A stretch of 64,000 bases of DNA, taken from NCBI RefSeq assembly GCF_002294725.1, contig NZ_NSFT01000004.1:1-64000 (forward strand). The letters are read 5' to 3'. The notes under the pieces are model-generated. The model did not search any database, was not told where the DNA came from, and saw only the letters and a list, made by a program, of their open reading frames with translations. This DNA is from Mesorhizobium sp. WSM4313 (GTDB taxonomy: Bacteria > Pseudomonadota > Alphaproteobacteria > Rhizobiales > Rhizobiaceae). Positions 1 to 8,707 of this stretch are shown one piece after another. The position numbers and the translations under genes were made by a program. Positions within the stretch are counted from its first letter, which is position 1. Each line of letters opens with the position of its first letter.

Positions 1-431
1 TAGTTCTGCATTATCATGTCCACGCCTCTTCCTGTGGTGCGGGGTCTGCTTGGAACAGCCCCGTGCAACTGTTCAGGTTGATGGTTCACCGGTGGGAAGG
101 GACCGAGCCATGCCACGGCCTGTCCGAAAGGACGACCAGGATTCATTCGGTCTCCTTCCCACTTCAACCATACACCAGAACCAACACACAGGATTTCTAT
201 GGTCTGCGCGCGTCGCTTCGCTCCTTGCTCCGCCATAGAATGACGAAATCGCGAAGGCCACGGCCAATCTCAAGCTTGCAATTACCATTCAAAATTCTAC
301 GCCGAATTACATTCGGCTGGTATCCAGGAAAAGTGGGACGCGGTTTTCCGGTTGTCAGGCCCATCCTCGGCTCTACGCGTTCGCGGTGCTCCCGCTCCGC
401 CCGTGGATGACGAAGTCCAAGCAAAATCCGC
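1..431. other. Gene-free leader with palindromic repeats
   Basis: I see no credible gene here. Short open frames exist on both strands but lack ribosome binding sites and recognisable protein motifs. The stretch holds pieces of two repeat families found elsewhere in the window. One is an inverted repeat at about 195-240 (arms TTCTATGG/CCATAGAA) with the GCGCGTCGCTTCGCTCC core, echoed near 376-415 by a CTCCGCCCGTGGATGACGAA segment. The other is a hairpin-like AGGAAAAGTGGGACGCGGTTTTCC unit split over about 325-350. Any gene to the left ends before the window. Confidence 0.6.
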
Positions 432-441
432 GTGACAAAAG

Positions 442-457
442 TTGACGTTTACGTAAA
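442..457. promoter_or_regulatory. Possible MerR/LiuR-type operator upstream of the beta-oxidation pair
   Basis: TTGACGTTTACGTAAA is an imperfect inverted repeat (TT-G/T-ACGT arms around a central TT), about 83 bases before the acyl-CoA dehydrogenase start. From memory, similar palindromes are reported for MerR-family regulators of branched-chain and fatty acid catabolism in proteobacteria, which fits the downstream genes. The assignment rests on the motif and the context only. Confidence 0.4.
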
Positions 458-539
458 AAGAAGGCGCGAGGCCGGCCCAAAGGTGGATGGCTTCGCTTGG
501 GCCATGCGCCTACGCTCGGCCGGAATGGGAGGAGCAGAC

Positions 540-2309
540 ATGTATCGCGCGCCGATCGAGGACATCGCCTTCACGCTGAAGCAGGTAGCGGGACTGAAGC
601 CGGCGCTCGACGCCGGCATTTTCGGCGATCTCGGCGAGGACCTTGTCGATGCGATCCTGACCGAGGCGGGCCGTTTCGCCAGCGAGGAGGTTGCTCCGCT
701 CTACAAGATCGGCGACGAGCAAGGCGCTGTGCTGAAGAACGCCGCCGTCACCACGCCGCCCGGCTGGAAGGAGCTCTACCGGCGCTGGATCGAAGGCGGT
801 TGGAACGCGCTGTCGGGTCCGGAAGAATTCGGCGGACAGGGCCTGCCGACCATGCTCGGCGTCGCCGCGCTCGAAATGTGGAACTCCGCCGCCATGGCCT
901 TTGGCATCGGCCCAACGCTGACCATGGGCGCGGTCGAGGCGCTCGACACACACGCCTCGGAGGACCTCAAGGCCAAATACCTGGCAAAACTCGTCTCCGG
1001 CGAGTGGATGGGGACGATGAACCTGACCGAGCCGCAGGCGGGCTCCGACCTCGCGGCCTTGCGCAGCCGCGCCGAGCCCGTCGGCGACGGCACCTACCGC
1101 ATCTTCGGCCAGAAAATCTTCATCACCTATGGCGAGCATGATTTCACCGACAACATCGTGCATCTGGTGCTGGCCAGGCTGCCCGACGCGCCGGCCGGCA
1201 CGCGCGGCATCTCGCTGTTTTTGGTGCCGAAGTTTTTCGTCAATGACGACGGTTCGCTCGGCGCCCGCAACGACGTCTTCTGTTCGGGCCTCGAGCACAA
1301 GCTCGGCATCCATGCCTCGCCGACCTGCACCATGATCTACGGCGACGGTTTTCGAGGCTCCGCACCCGGCGCCATCGGGTGGCTGATCGGCGAGGAGAAC
1401 AAGGGTCTGGCCTGCATGTTCACCATGATGAACAACGCCCGCCTTGCCGTCGGCATGCAGGGCGTGGCCGTGGCTGAGGCCGCCACGCAGAAGGCGATCG
1501 CCTATGCCAATGAGCGCCGCCAAGGCAAGGCTCCCGCCTATTCGGGCTCCGGCATGGCGCCGATCGTCCATCACCCGGACGTGCAGCGCAATCTCTTGAC
1601 CATGAAGGCGCTGACCCAGATCGCCCGCTCGATCGCCTATTCCTGCGCCCATGCCATCGACCGCGCGCGCGTCGGCCAGGGCGAGGCCGCCGCCAATTGG
1701 CGCGACCGCGCCAACCTGCTGACGCCGCTCGCTAAAGCCTTCTCGACCGATGTCGGCGTCGAGGTCGCCTCGATCGGCGTCCAGGTGCATGGCGGCATGG
1801 GCTTCATTGAGGAGACAGGTGCCGCAGCGCTCTATCGCGACGCGCGCATCGCGCCGATCTATGAAGGCACCAACGGCATCCAGGCGATCGATCTTGTGGC
1901 GCGAAAGCTGCCGCTCGGCGGTGGCGAGCATGTGCATTCCTATATCGGCGAATTGAAAGCTGTGGCCGATGCGGTGCGCACCTCCAACATTGACGGTTTC
2001 GGCCGCACCGCCGACAATCTCGACCATGCGCTGGCCGATCTCGACGAGGCGACGCGGTTCCTGCAGAAGCTCATGGCCGACGGCAAGACCGACGCCGCGA
2101 TGGCCGGCGCCACGCCCTATCTGCGCCTGATCTCGCTCGCTGCCGGCGGCGCCTATCTGGCGCAAGGCGGGCTGGCCGACCGCAGCCGCGTCGCGCTTTG
2201 CCGCTTCTTTGCAGAAAACCTGCTCGGTGAGACGCGCGCGCTCAAGGAGCGTGTCGTCGACGGCGCCGAGAGCCTCGCCGCCGCCGGCAAGCAACTGATT
2301 TCCGCTTGA
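540..2309 (+). CDS. Acyl-CoA dehydrogenase (long form with C-terminal extension)
   Basis: A 589-residue FAD-dependent acyl-CoA dehydrogenase that introduces the 2,3-double bond in fatty acyl-CoA, passing electrons to ETF in the cytoplasm. The family pattern is visible: MNLTEPQAGSDL in the middle domain, VQVHGGMGFIEETG near residue 430 and IAPIYEGTNGIQ, whose Glu is the expected catalytic base. The length fits the roughly 590-residue subgroup with an extra C-terminal domain. The frame stays open from 432, but the ATG at 540 has GGAGG at a proper distance and starts at the usual MYRAPIEDI region. The enoyl-CoA hydratase begins 20 bases after its stop, so the two are probably one transcript. Confidence 0.93.
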   Translation: MYRAPIEDIAFTLKQVAGLKPALDAGIFGDLGEDLVDAILTEAGRFASEEVAPLYKIGDEQGAVLKNAAVTTPPGWKELYRRWIEGGWNALSGPEEFGGQGLPTMLGVAALEMWNSAAMAFGIGPTLTMGAVEALDTHASEDLKAKYLAKLVSGEWMGTMNLTEPQAGSDLAALRSRAEPVGDGTYRIFGQKIFITYGEHDFTDNIVHLVLARLPDAPAGTRGISLFLVPKFFVNDDGSLGARNDVFCSGLEHKLGIHASPTCTMIYGDGFRGSAPGAIGWLIGEENKGLACMFTMMNNARLAVGMQGVAVAEAATQKAIAYANERRQGKAPAYSGSGMAPIVHHPDVQRNLLTMKALTQIARSIAYSCAHAIDRARVGQGEAAANWRDRANLLTPLAKAFSTDVGVEVASIGVQVHGGMGFIEETGAAALYRDARIAPIYEGTNGIQAIDLVARKLPLGGGEHVHSYIGELKAVADAVRTSNIDGFGRTADNLDHALADLDEATRFLQKLMADGKTDAAMAGATPYLRLISLAAGGAYLAQGGLADRSRVALCRFFAENLLGETRALKERVVDGAESLAAAGKQLISA

Positions 2310-2329
2310 CGTTCACAAGGAAAAAGATC

Positions 2330-3082
2330 GTGACAGACCACATCCTCGTCGAGCGCCAGGGCGCCGTGCAGATCATCCGCATCAACCGCCCGGACAAGAA
2401 GAACGCGCTGACGCGCGCCATGTATGCGAAGATGTCGGCGGCGCTCGCCGAAGGCGACGCCGATCCGGCGGTCCGCGTCCATGTCTTCCTCGGCGTTCCG
2501 GGCGCCTTTTCCGCCGGCAATGACCTAGCCGATTTCCTGGTCATCGCCACCGGCGGCGAGGGCGGCAACGAGGTCTGGGATTTCCTGATGGCGCTGGCCA
2601 AGGCCGAAAAGCCGATGGTGTCGGGGGTCGACGGCATCGCCGTCGGCATCGCCACCACGCTCAACCTGCATTGCGACCTGACCTTCGCCACGCCGCGCAC
2701 GCTGTTCCGCACGCCCTTCGTCGATCTCGGCCTGGTGCCTGAAGCCGGCTCCAGTCTGATCGCGCCGCGGCTGCTTGGCCGGCAGGGCGCCTTCGCGTTG
2801 CTCGGCCTGGGCGAAGGCTTTTCGGCCGAGCGCGCCAAGGCCGCGGGTATGATCTACGATGTCGTCGCGGAAGACTCCCTGGAAAGCGCCGTGTTGGCGG
2901 CCGCCGCCGACATCGCGGCCAAGCCGCCAGAGGCGCTGAAGATCGCGCGCGACCTGATGCGCGCGCCGCGCGAGGAATTGATCGCCCGCATCGAGGTCGA
3001 AAGCGAGCATTTCCGCGAGCGGCTCAAGTCGGATGAGGCGCGCGGGGCGCTCACCGCCTTCATGACGCGCAAGAAGGGCTGA
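2330..3082 (+). CDS. Enoyl-CoA hydratase/isomerase family protein
   Basis: A 250-residue crotonase-fold protein, predicted to hydrate 2-enoyl-CoA, the step after the dehydrogenase encoded just upstream. Visible family features are INRPDKKNALT near the N-terminus, the oxyanion-hole segment GAFSAGNDL and GVDGIAVGIATTLNLHCD. The GTG at 2330 is preferred because AAGGA lies 8 bases upstream. A TTG at 2306 overlaps the previous stop and has no better signal. The catalytic acid positions of true hydratases are not obvious, so the exact reaction (hydratase, isomerase or other crotonase) is uncertain. It is likely cotranscribed with the acyl-CoA dehydrogenase. Confidence 0.88.
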   Translation: MTDHILVERQGAVQIIRINRPDKKNALTRAMYAKMSAALAEGDADPAVRVHVFLGVPGAFSAGNDLADFLVIATGGEGGNEVWDFLMALAKAEKPMVSGVDGIAVGIATTLNLHCDLTFATPRTLFRTPFVDLGLVPEAGSSLIAPRLLGRQGAFALLGLGEGFSAERAKAAGMIYDVVAEDSLESAVLAAAADIAAKPPEALKIARDLMRAPREELIARIEVESEHFRERLKSDEARGALTAFMTRKKG

Positions 3083-3103
3083 GCCCTTCGCCTGCGGCAC
3101 CGT

Positions 3104-3718
3104 TCAAGGATAAAGCCGCGTCTTGTCCCAGCCGGCGGCGTTGCGGGAGAAAAGGATGCGGTCGTGCAGGCGGAACGGCCTGTCCTGCCAGAACTCGATC
3201 GTTTGCGGCAGGATGCGGAAACCCGACCAATGTTTCGGCCGCGGAATCTCGCCGATGGCGTAGCGCGCCGTGTATTCGGCCACCGCCTTTTCCAGCGCGA
3301 ACCGGCTTTCCAGCGGCCGCGACTGTTTCGAGGCCCAGGCGCCGATGCGGCTGCCGCGCGGGCGTGTCGCGTAATAGGCGTCGGCCTCGGCGTCGCTGAC
3401 GATCTCCACCGGCCCGCGTATACGCACCTGGCGGCGCAGCGATTTCCAGTGGAAGCACATCGCCGCCTTCATGCTGCCAAGAATCTCGCGGCCCTTGGCG
3501 CTCTCGAAATTCGTGTAGAAGACAAATCCCTTTTCGTCGAACCCCTTGAGCAGCACCATTCTCACATCCGGCATGCCGTCGGCGTCGACGGTTGCCAGCG
3601 CCACGCCGTTGGGATCGTTGGGCTCGCTTTTGGTGGCGTCCTCCAGCCATGCGGCAAAGAGCCTGAACGGCTCCGCGGCCTCGGTGAAGTCACTGCTTGT
3701 TAACTCAGTTTCGTTCAT
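3104..3718 (-). CDS. pdxH: Pyridoxamine 5'-phosphate oxidase
   Basis: A 204-residue FMN enzyme that oxidises pyridoxine or pyridoxamine 5'-phosphate to pyridoxal phosphate, the last step of vitamin B6 synthesis and salvage. Conserved stretches include [48 protein letters not shown] and a C-terminal end in WDKTRLYP, all typical of PdxH. The ATG at 3718 gives the normal family length. The frame continues upstream to 4126, but that part would lie antisense to the next gene and has no PdxH similarity. It is transcribed divergently from the surface lipoprotein gene. Confidence 0.95.
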   Translation of the reverse strand: MNETELTSSDFTEAAEPFRLFAAWLEDATKSEPNDPNGVALATVDADGMPDVRMVLLKGFDEKGFVFYTNFESAKGREILGSMKAAMCFHWKSLRRQVRIRGPVEIVSDAEADAYYATRPRGSRIGAWASKQSRPLESRFALEKAVAEYTARYAIGEIPRPKHWSGFRILPQTIEFWQDRPFRLHDRILFSRNAAGWDKTRLYP

Positions 3719-3758
3719 AGTTTTCCGAATTTTTACCGTTGCGGGAGGAGTTGGCCGA

Positions 3759-4220
3759 TTGTCGCGTATCGCGCAAGCTTTTGACAGCAGGCAATGGGGC
3801 GTTATCGCTTCTGCCAGCGTCAAGGCTGTGGTCGTGATGTTGGCGCTACCGCTTGCCGGCTGCGGTGCCGGCGGCTTCAGCCTCGAAAAGGCCGACGTCG
3901 ACCGCTCGATCATCACCTCCAGCGCGCCGTCGTCGCCGGCTGCCCCGGCGGCTGATAAGGACTCCGACCAGACCACCATCGGCAATGCCGTTTCTTCCGC
4001 CGACGTGAAGGAGCTCGGCGGCCAAGCGGTGCCATGGGCCAATGCTGGGACCGGGTCCCGCGGCGCGATCACAGAACTGGTGGAACTGAAGGATGGCGGC
4101 CTGACCTGCCGCCGCTTCAGCGCCACGCGCGAGAGCTTCGACGGCGTCGCCCTCTACAAGGGCGAGCTGTGCCTAGCCGAGGCCGGCGGCTGGCGCATGC
4201 AGGAATTCAAGGCGCTCTGA
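3759..4220 (+). CDS. Surface-antigen-like lipoprotein (RT0821/Lpp0805 type)
   Basis: A 153-residue predicted outer-membrane or periplasmic lipoprotein. A hydrophobic segment ends in the lipobox LAGC ([11 protein letters not shown]) at about residue 36. It is followed by a Ser/Pro/Ala-rich linker and a C-terminal domain with a CRRFSAT...[14 protein letters not shown] pattern, typical of small surface-antigen (17 kDa antigen-like) proteins of alphaproteobacteria. The start is a TTG at 3759, chosen because GGAGG lies 10 bases upstream. An internal ATG at 3837 would destroy the signal peptide. The exact function is unknown. Confidence 0.75.
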   Translation: MSRIAQAFDSRQWGVIASASVKAVVVMLALPLAGCGAGGFSLEKADVDRSIITSSAPSSPAAPAADKDSDQTTIGNAVSSADVKELGGQAVPWANAGTGSRGAITELVELKDGGLTCRRFSATRESFDGVALYKGELCLAEAGGWRMQEFKAL

Positions 4221-4336
4221 TTATCCGGCACTCTGATTTTCGGGCGCCAATTGCCCTTGCGCCACTGGAATTTCTTCCTATGCGAGCGCATATAGGAGGC
4301 GACTCATAAATCCATTCTCTCATGCAGGCAGGAAGC

Positions 4337-5263
4337 ATGCGCGACCCCTATGAGGTGCTGGGCGTTGCCAAGAACGCATCGGCCAAGGACATAAAATCGG
4401 CTTACCGCAAGCTCGCCAAGAAGTATCATCCGGACCAGAATCCGAATGATCCGAAGGCGAAGGACCGTTTTGCCGCCGCCAACCAGGCTTACGAGATCGT
4501 CGGCGATGAGAAGACGCGCGCTGCCTACGATCGCGGCGAGATCGACGCCGACGGCAAGCCTAAATTCCAGGGCTTTGAAGGTGCGGCCGGCGGCGATCCG
4601 TTCGCCGGATTCCGCCGTCAGCAGGGCCCCGGCGGCGCCCATTTCGAATTTCGCAGCGGGCGCCCGGGCGGCGATCCGTTCGACGGCAACAGCGACATCT
4701 TCAGCCAGATTTTTGGCGATGCCTTCTCCGGTGCCCGCGGCGCCGGCCGGGCCGACCGCCGTCAGCCGGTCCAGGCCGCGGACCTCAACGTCACCATGGA
4801 TATCAGTGTCGAGGAGGCAGCCACCGCCGATAAGGTGACGGCGATGTTCCCCGACGGCCGCAAGGTGGCGGTCAAGCTGCCGGCCTATGTCGAGGATGGC
4901 CAGACGATCCGCTTGAAGGGCCAGGGCGAGCAGGGTCCGGGCCAGCCTGGCGACGCGCTGGTCAAGATCCACATCCGCCGCCATTCGCGCTATCGCATCG
5001 AAGGCCGCGACCTGCATGTCGATCTTCCCGTCGATCTGGCCGATGCGGTGCTCGGCGCCAAAGTGGCGGTCGAGACGCCGACCGGCAAGCTCGCGGTCAA
5101 CGTGCCCGCATGGTCGAGCTCGGACAAGGTGCTGCGCCTCAAGGGCAGGGGCCTGCCGGAAAAGGCAGGCGGCCATGGCGATCTCTATGCCCATGTGCGG
5201 CTGATGCTGCCGGAAGGCGGCGATGCCGAACTCGAGGCCCTGATGCGCCGCAGAAAAGGCTGA
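4337..5263 (+). CDS. DnaJ-type co-chaperone (CbpA-like, no zinc finger)
   Basis: A 308-residue J-domain protein. The N-terminal J domain (residues 1-70) carries the HPD motif in KKYHPDQNP, needed to stimulate DnaK ATPase. A Gly/Phe-rich stretch follows (about 75-140), then the two C-terminal substrate-binding beta domains. The CXXCXGXG zinc-finger repeats of true DnaJ are absent, so this is a class B, CbpA-like co-chaperone. The ATG at 4337 has AGGAAG upstream and starts the canonical [10 protein letters not shown]. It sits between the surface lipoprotein and fabI. Confidence 0.9.
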   Translation: MRDPYEVLGVAKNASAKDIKSAYRKLAKKYHPDQNPNDPKAKDRFAAANQAYEIVGDEKTRAAYDRGEIDADGKPKFQGFEGAAGGDPFAGFRRQQGPGGAHFEFRSGRPGGDPFDGNSDIFSQIFGDAFSGARGAGRADRRQPVQAADLNVTMDISVEEAATADKVTAMFPDGRKVAVKLPAYVEDGQTIRLKGQGEQGPGQPGDALVKIHIRRHSRYRIEGRDLHVDLPVDLADAVLGAKVAVETPTGKLAVNVPAWSSSDKVLRLKGRGLPEKAGGHGDLYAHVRLMLPEGGDAELEALMRRRKG

Positions 5264-5370
5264 TTGAGGGAATTTTGTTCCTGTTGCAGTGTCTTTTGAG
5301 CGCTTGAAGGGGCTTTGTGCCTGTGCGATAGGCTCTCCACAAAGCAGATATTCTTGCGGAGAGCTTGCAC

Positions 5371-6189
5371 ATGGCGGGTGGACAGGGCCTGATGGCCGGT
5401 AAGCGGGGCCTGATCCTGGGCGTCGCCAACAATCGGTCGATCGCTTTCGGCATCGCCAAGGCTTGCGTCGATCACGGCGCCGAAATCGCGCTGACCTATC
5501 AGGGCGAGGCCTTCAGGAAGCGCGTCGAGCCGCTCGCGGCCGAACTCAACGCGCATGTCGCAGGCCATTGCGACGTCACCGACCCGGAAAGCCTCGACGC
5601 GGTCTTCGCCGACATCGCGAAGCACTGGGGCAAGCTCGACTTCCTCGTCCACGCCATCGCCTTTTCCGACAAGGACGAGCTCACCGGCCGTTATGTCGAG
5701 ACGACGCGCGACAATTTCCTGCGGACCATGGACATTTCGGTCTATTCCTTCACCACCATCGCCAAGCGCGCCGAGCCGCTGATGACCGATGGCGGCTCGC
5801 TTTTGACGCTGACCTATTACGGCGCCGAGAAGGTGATGCCGCATTACAACGTCATGGGCGTCGCCAAGGCGGCGCTGGAAGCAAGCGTGCGCTACCTCGC
5901 GGTCGATCTCGGCGCCAAGAAGATCCGCGTCAACGCGATCTCGGCCGGTCCGATCAAGACGCTGGCCGCCTCCGGCATCGGTGATTTCCGCTATATCCTG
6001 AAGTGGAACGAGTACAATTCGCCGCTGAAGCAGACGGTCACCCAGGAAGAGGTCGGCGATTCCGGCGTCTATTTCCTGTCGGACCTGTCGCGCGGCGTGA
6101 CCGGCGAGGTCCATCATGTCGATTCCGGCTACCATGTCGTTGGCATGAAGGCGGTCGACGCGCCGGATATCTCGACTGTCAAGGACTGA
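5371..6189 (+). CDS. fabI: Enoyl-[acyl-carrier-protein] reductase (NADH)
   Basis: A 272-residue SDR-family enzyme for the last reduction of each fatty-acid elongation cycle, and the target of triclosan-type inhibitors. It has the FabI-type nucleotide loop GVANNRSIAFGIA and the active-site YNVMGVAK spacing (Tyr-X6-Lys), followed by INAISAGPIKTLAASGI, highly characteristic of FabI. The ATG at 5371 is preceded by GGAGAG with seven-base spacing. Rhizobia often carry more than one fabI, so this need not be the only copy. Confidence 0.95.
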   Translation: MAGGQGLMAGKRGLILGVANNRSIAFGIAKACVDHGAEIALTYQGEAFRKRVEPLAAELNAHVAGHCDVTDPESLDAVFADIAKHWGKLDFLVHAIAFSDKDELTGRYVETTRDNFLRTMDISVYSFTTIAKRAEPLMTDGGSLLTLTYYGAEKVMPHYNVMGVAKAALEASVRYLAVDLGAKKIRVNAISAGPIKTLAASGIGDFRYILKWNEYNSPLKQTVTQEEVGDSGVYFLSDLSRGVTGEVHHVDSGYHVVGMKAVDAPDISTVKD

Positions 6190-6244
6190 TCCTTACCTCC
6201 GCCCATCCTTCGTCCCAGGCCCTGGCCCGACCTTGGAAGACCTG

Positions 6245-6832
6245 ATGTATCCGCTCGTCTACATCGCGCGCCACGGCCAGACTGAGTGGAATGCCGAGCG
6301 CCGCCTGCAGGGCCAGGCCGACACCGACCTCAATGCATTCGGTCGCAAGCAGGCGACGCGCAATGGGGAGCGACTGGCGGAGCTCGTCAGAAATCCTGCG
6401 GATTTCGACTTTGTCGCCAGCCCGATGCGGCGCACGCGCGAGACGATGGAGCTGATGCGCGCCGCGATGGGGCTCGATCCTTCCGCCTACCGCACCGATC
6501 CACGCCTCGTGGAGCTAAGCTTCGGCGACTGGCAGGGTTTCACCTTTGCCGAACTCGAAAAGCGTGTCCCGGGTTCGACCAAAAGTCGCCGCGCAGCGAA
6601 GTGGGATTTCCAGCCGCCGGGCGAGGGCGCGGAAAGCTACGAGATGCTGCTGGAACGGGTGAAGCCATGGTTCGATGCACTCGACCGGCCCACTGTCTGC
6701 GTCACTCATGGCGGCGTCATGCGCTGCTTCTTCCGCTTCGTCACCGGCATTTCCAAACAGGAAGCCGCCAGCCTCGAAATCCCCCAGGACCGTCTGCTGC
6801 GGCTGGAGGGTCGGAGCTTGGAGTGGCTTTAA
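6245..6832 (+). CDS. Histidine phosphatase family protein (phosphoglycerate mutase-like)
   Basis: A 195-residue member of the histidine phosphatase clan. The catalytic IARHGQTEWN motif is intact near the N-terminus, with the second catalytic His in CVTHGGVMRCFFR and the substrate Arg in SPMRRTRETMELM. It probably dephosphorylates a small phosphorylated metabolite; the substrate cannot be told from sequence. The ATG at 6245 is preferred over an upstream in-frame TTG at 6233 because GGAAG is placed for it. It follows fabI by 55 bases and may be cotranscribed. A long palindromic repeat begins just after its stop. Confidence 0.85.
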   Translation: MYPLVYIARHGQTEWNAERRLQGQADTDLNAFGRKQATRNGERLAELVRNPADFDFVASPMRRTRETMELMRAAMGLDPSAYRTDPRLVELSFGDWQGFTFAELEKRVPGSTKSRRAAKWDFQPPGEGAESYEMLLERVKPWFDALDRPTVCVTHGGVMRCFFRFVTGISKQEAASLEIPQDRLLRLEGRSLEWL

Positions 6833-6850
6833 CAAATCGCGCCCTGGCAA

Positions 6851-7019
6851 TTCAGGTCAGGCCGAGTCGAGAAGGCTGGATTCCGAGAACGGGCCTACGC
6901 TGGCCGTAGCCTTCGTAGCGCGGAGACCCCTCATGAGAGCTTCGGGCGGCGAAGGCCCGAGCGGAGCGTACTTCCGTACGTAAGCACCGGAAGCCGCCTT
7001 CGCAGGCCGGCCTACCCTA
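6851..7019. repeat. Palindromic intergenic element, family A copy 1 (with internal insert)
   Basis: It starts with ATTCAGGTCAGGCCGAG and a GGATTCCGAGAACGG segment. These are the reverse complement of the right arm of the elements at 15441-15579 and 16831-16972. It ends with GTACGTAAGCACCGGAAGC and AGGCCGGCCT, matching their left arm. An additional GC-rich segment (about 6893-6960) is absent from the other two copies. It lies between two converging genes, where such elements commonly act as transcription terminators. Confidence 0.75.
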
Positions 7020-7021
7020 AT

Positions 7022-7285
7022 TTAATTCTGGTCGCTGTCGGGCAGCTGCATATCCGTCACGACATTCTCGCCATTGGTCACGTCATAGGCGATGACGATG
7101 TCCATGCCGGGCTTCAGCGAGTCGATGTCGGTCTCGGCGTTGAGCTTGTAGGCCTTGCCGTCGTCGAGCGTCAGCGTCAGCGTGTCCTTGTCGACCTTCT
7201 TGATCAGGCCTTCGGTCTGGCCGGCGAACGCGGCGGCGGTGGAAATCAGCAACATGGCGCAGGCCGCGCCAATCAGGGTACGCAT
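7022..7285 (-). CDS. DUF1344 family small secreted protein
   Basis: An 87-residue protein with a clear signal peptide (MRTLIGAACAMLLISTAAAFA, cleavage after AFA) and a compact beta-rich domain: GLIKKVDKDTLTLTLDDGK and LKPGMDIVIAYDV. This is the DUF1344 pattern common in rhizobia. It is presumably periplasmic, and its function is unknown. The ATG at 7285 has AGAGGAC upstream; the frame extends to 7363 but only this start gives the signal peptide at the N-terminus. It runs convergently with the phosphatase gene. Confidence 0.8.
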   Translation of the reverse strand: MRTLIGAACAMLLISTAAAFAGQTEGLIKKVDKDTLTLTLDDGKAYKLNAETDIDSLKPGMDIVIAYDVTNGENVVTDMQLPDSDQN

Positions 7286-7493
7286 CGTCGTCCTCTTTAG
7301 GTCATTGCGCCGGCTTGTCAGCGGCGGGTCCTCAACGGCGGATGGGAAGAGAGCAGAAACCAACCGAATGTGTCAAAACTAAATCCGCCACATCACAGTT
7401 TGATGCACACCCGATCAGCGTTTGACCACTGTGGAAAACGCCAATAGAAGGCAGCCTTAACCGGGTTCCCTCGCCGGGGCAGGGCGTATCCTC

Positions 7494-8588
7494 ATGTCGC
7501 ACAACACATTCGGCCACCTCTTTCGAGTCACCACCTGGGGTGAAAGCCATGGCGCCGCGCTCGGCTGCGTTGTCGACGGCTGCCCGCCCGGCATCCGCTT
7601 CAAGCGCGAGGACATCCAGGCCGAGCTCGACCGCCGCCGCCCCGGCCAGTCGCGCTTCGTCACCCAGCGCCGCGAGCCGGACGAGGTGAAGATCCTGTCC
7701 GGCTTCATCCTAGACGAGGACGGCGAGACGATGATCACCACCGGCACGCCGGTGTCGATGCTGATCGAGAATGTCGACCAGCGCTCCAAGGACTATGGCG
7801 AGATCGCCCGCCAGTATCGGCCGGGCCATGCCGACTACACCTACGACGTCAAATACGGCCTGCGCGATCACCGCGGCGGCGGCCGCTCCTCGGCGCGTGA
7901 GACGGCAGCGCGGGTCGCGGCGGGTGCGCTGGCGCGCAGGATAGTGCCCGGCATGGTGGTGCGCGGCGCGCTGGTCTCGATGGGCGAAAAGTCGATCGAC
8001 CGCGCCAACTGGAACTGGAATTTCGTCGGCGACGCCGAGAACCCGTTCTTCACTCCGGATCCGGCCTCGGTCCCGGTCTTCACCGCCTATCTCGACGGCA
8101 TCCGCAAGGCTGGCTCTTCGGTCGGCGCGGTGATCGAGATCGTCGCCGACGGCGTGCCGGCCGGCCTCGGCGCGCCGATCTACGCCAAGCTCGACCAGGA
8201 CATCGCGTCCGGCCTGATGTCGATCAACGCCGTCAAGGGCGTCGAGATCGGCAATGGTTTCGAGGCGGCCCGCATCACCGGCGAACAGAACGCCGATGAG
8301 ATGCGCATGGGCAATGACGGCAAGCCAGTGTTTCTGTCCAACAATGCCGGCGGCATACTGGGCGGCATCTCGACAGGACAGGCGATTGTGGCCCGTTTCG
8401 CCGTCAAGCCGACCTCGTCGATCCTGACCCCGCGCCAGTCGATCGACAAGGATGGCAAGGATGTCGAGGTGATGACCAAGGGCCGCCACGACCCGTGCGT
8501 CGGCATCCGCGCCGTGCCGATCGGCGAGGCCATGGTTGCCTGCGCGATTGCCGATCATTATTTGCGGCACAGAGGACAGACAGGGAAG

Positions 8589-8609
<21 letters not shown>
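7494..8609 (+). CDS. aroC: Chorismate synthase
   Basis: A 371-residue FMN-dependent enzyme converting 5-enolpyruvylshikimate 3-phosphate to chorismate, the final common step of aromatic amino acid synthesis. Signature stretches are [32 protein letters not shown] with [19 protein letters not shown], and the C-terminal [18 protein letters not shown]. The length is normal. It is followed by a heptamer-repeat hairpin and then ribB on the same strand. Confidence 0.97.
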
Positions 8610-8689
<80 letters not shown>

Positions 8690-8707
8690 CGAGCGAAGCG
8701 AGCGCCA

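Noticed and set aside
510..2294. A 594-codon open frame on the minus strand opposite the acyl-CoA dehydrogenase gene
   Set aside because: Long antisense frames are common in GC-rich DNA. The translated text is low in recognisable motifs, there is no ribosome site, and the plus-strand gene is unambiguous. The same applies to frames opposite aroC, ribB, dxs, ctaD and smc.
3719..4126. An N-terminal extension of PdxH to 340 residues
   Set aside because: The extension would be read antisense through the surface lipoprotein gene, and PdxH proteins start at the ATG at 3718.
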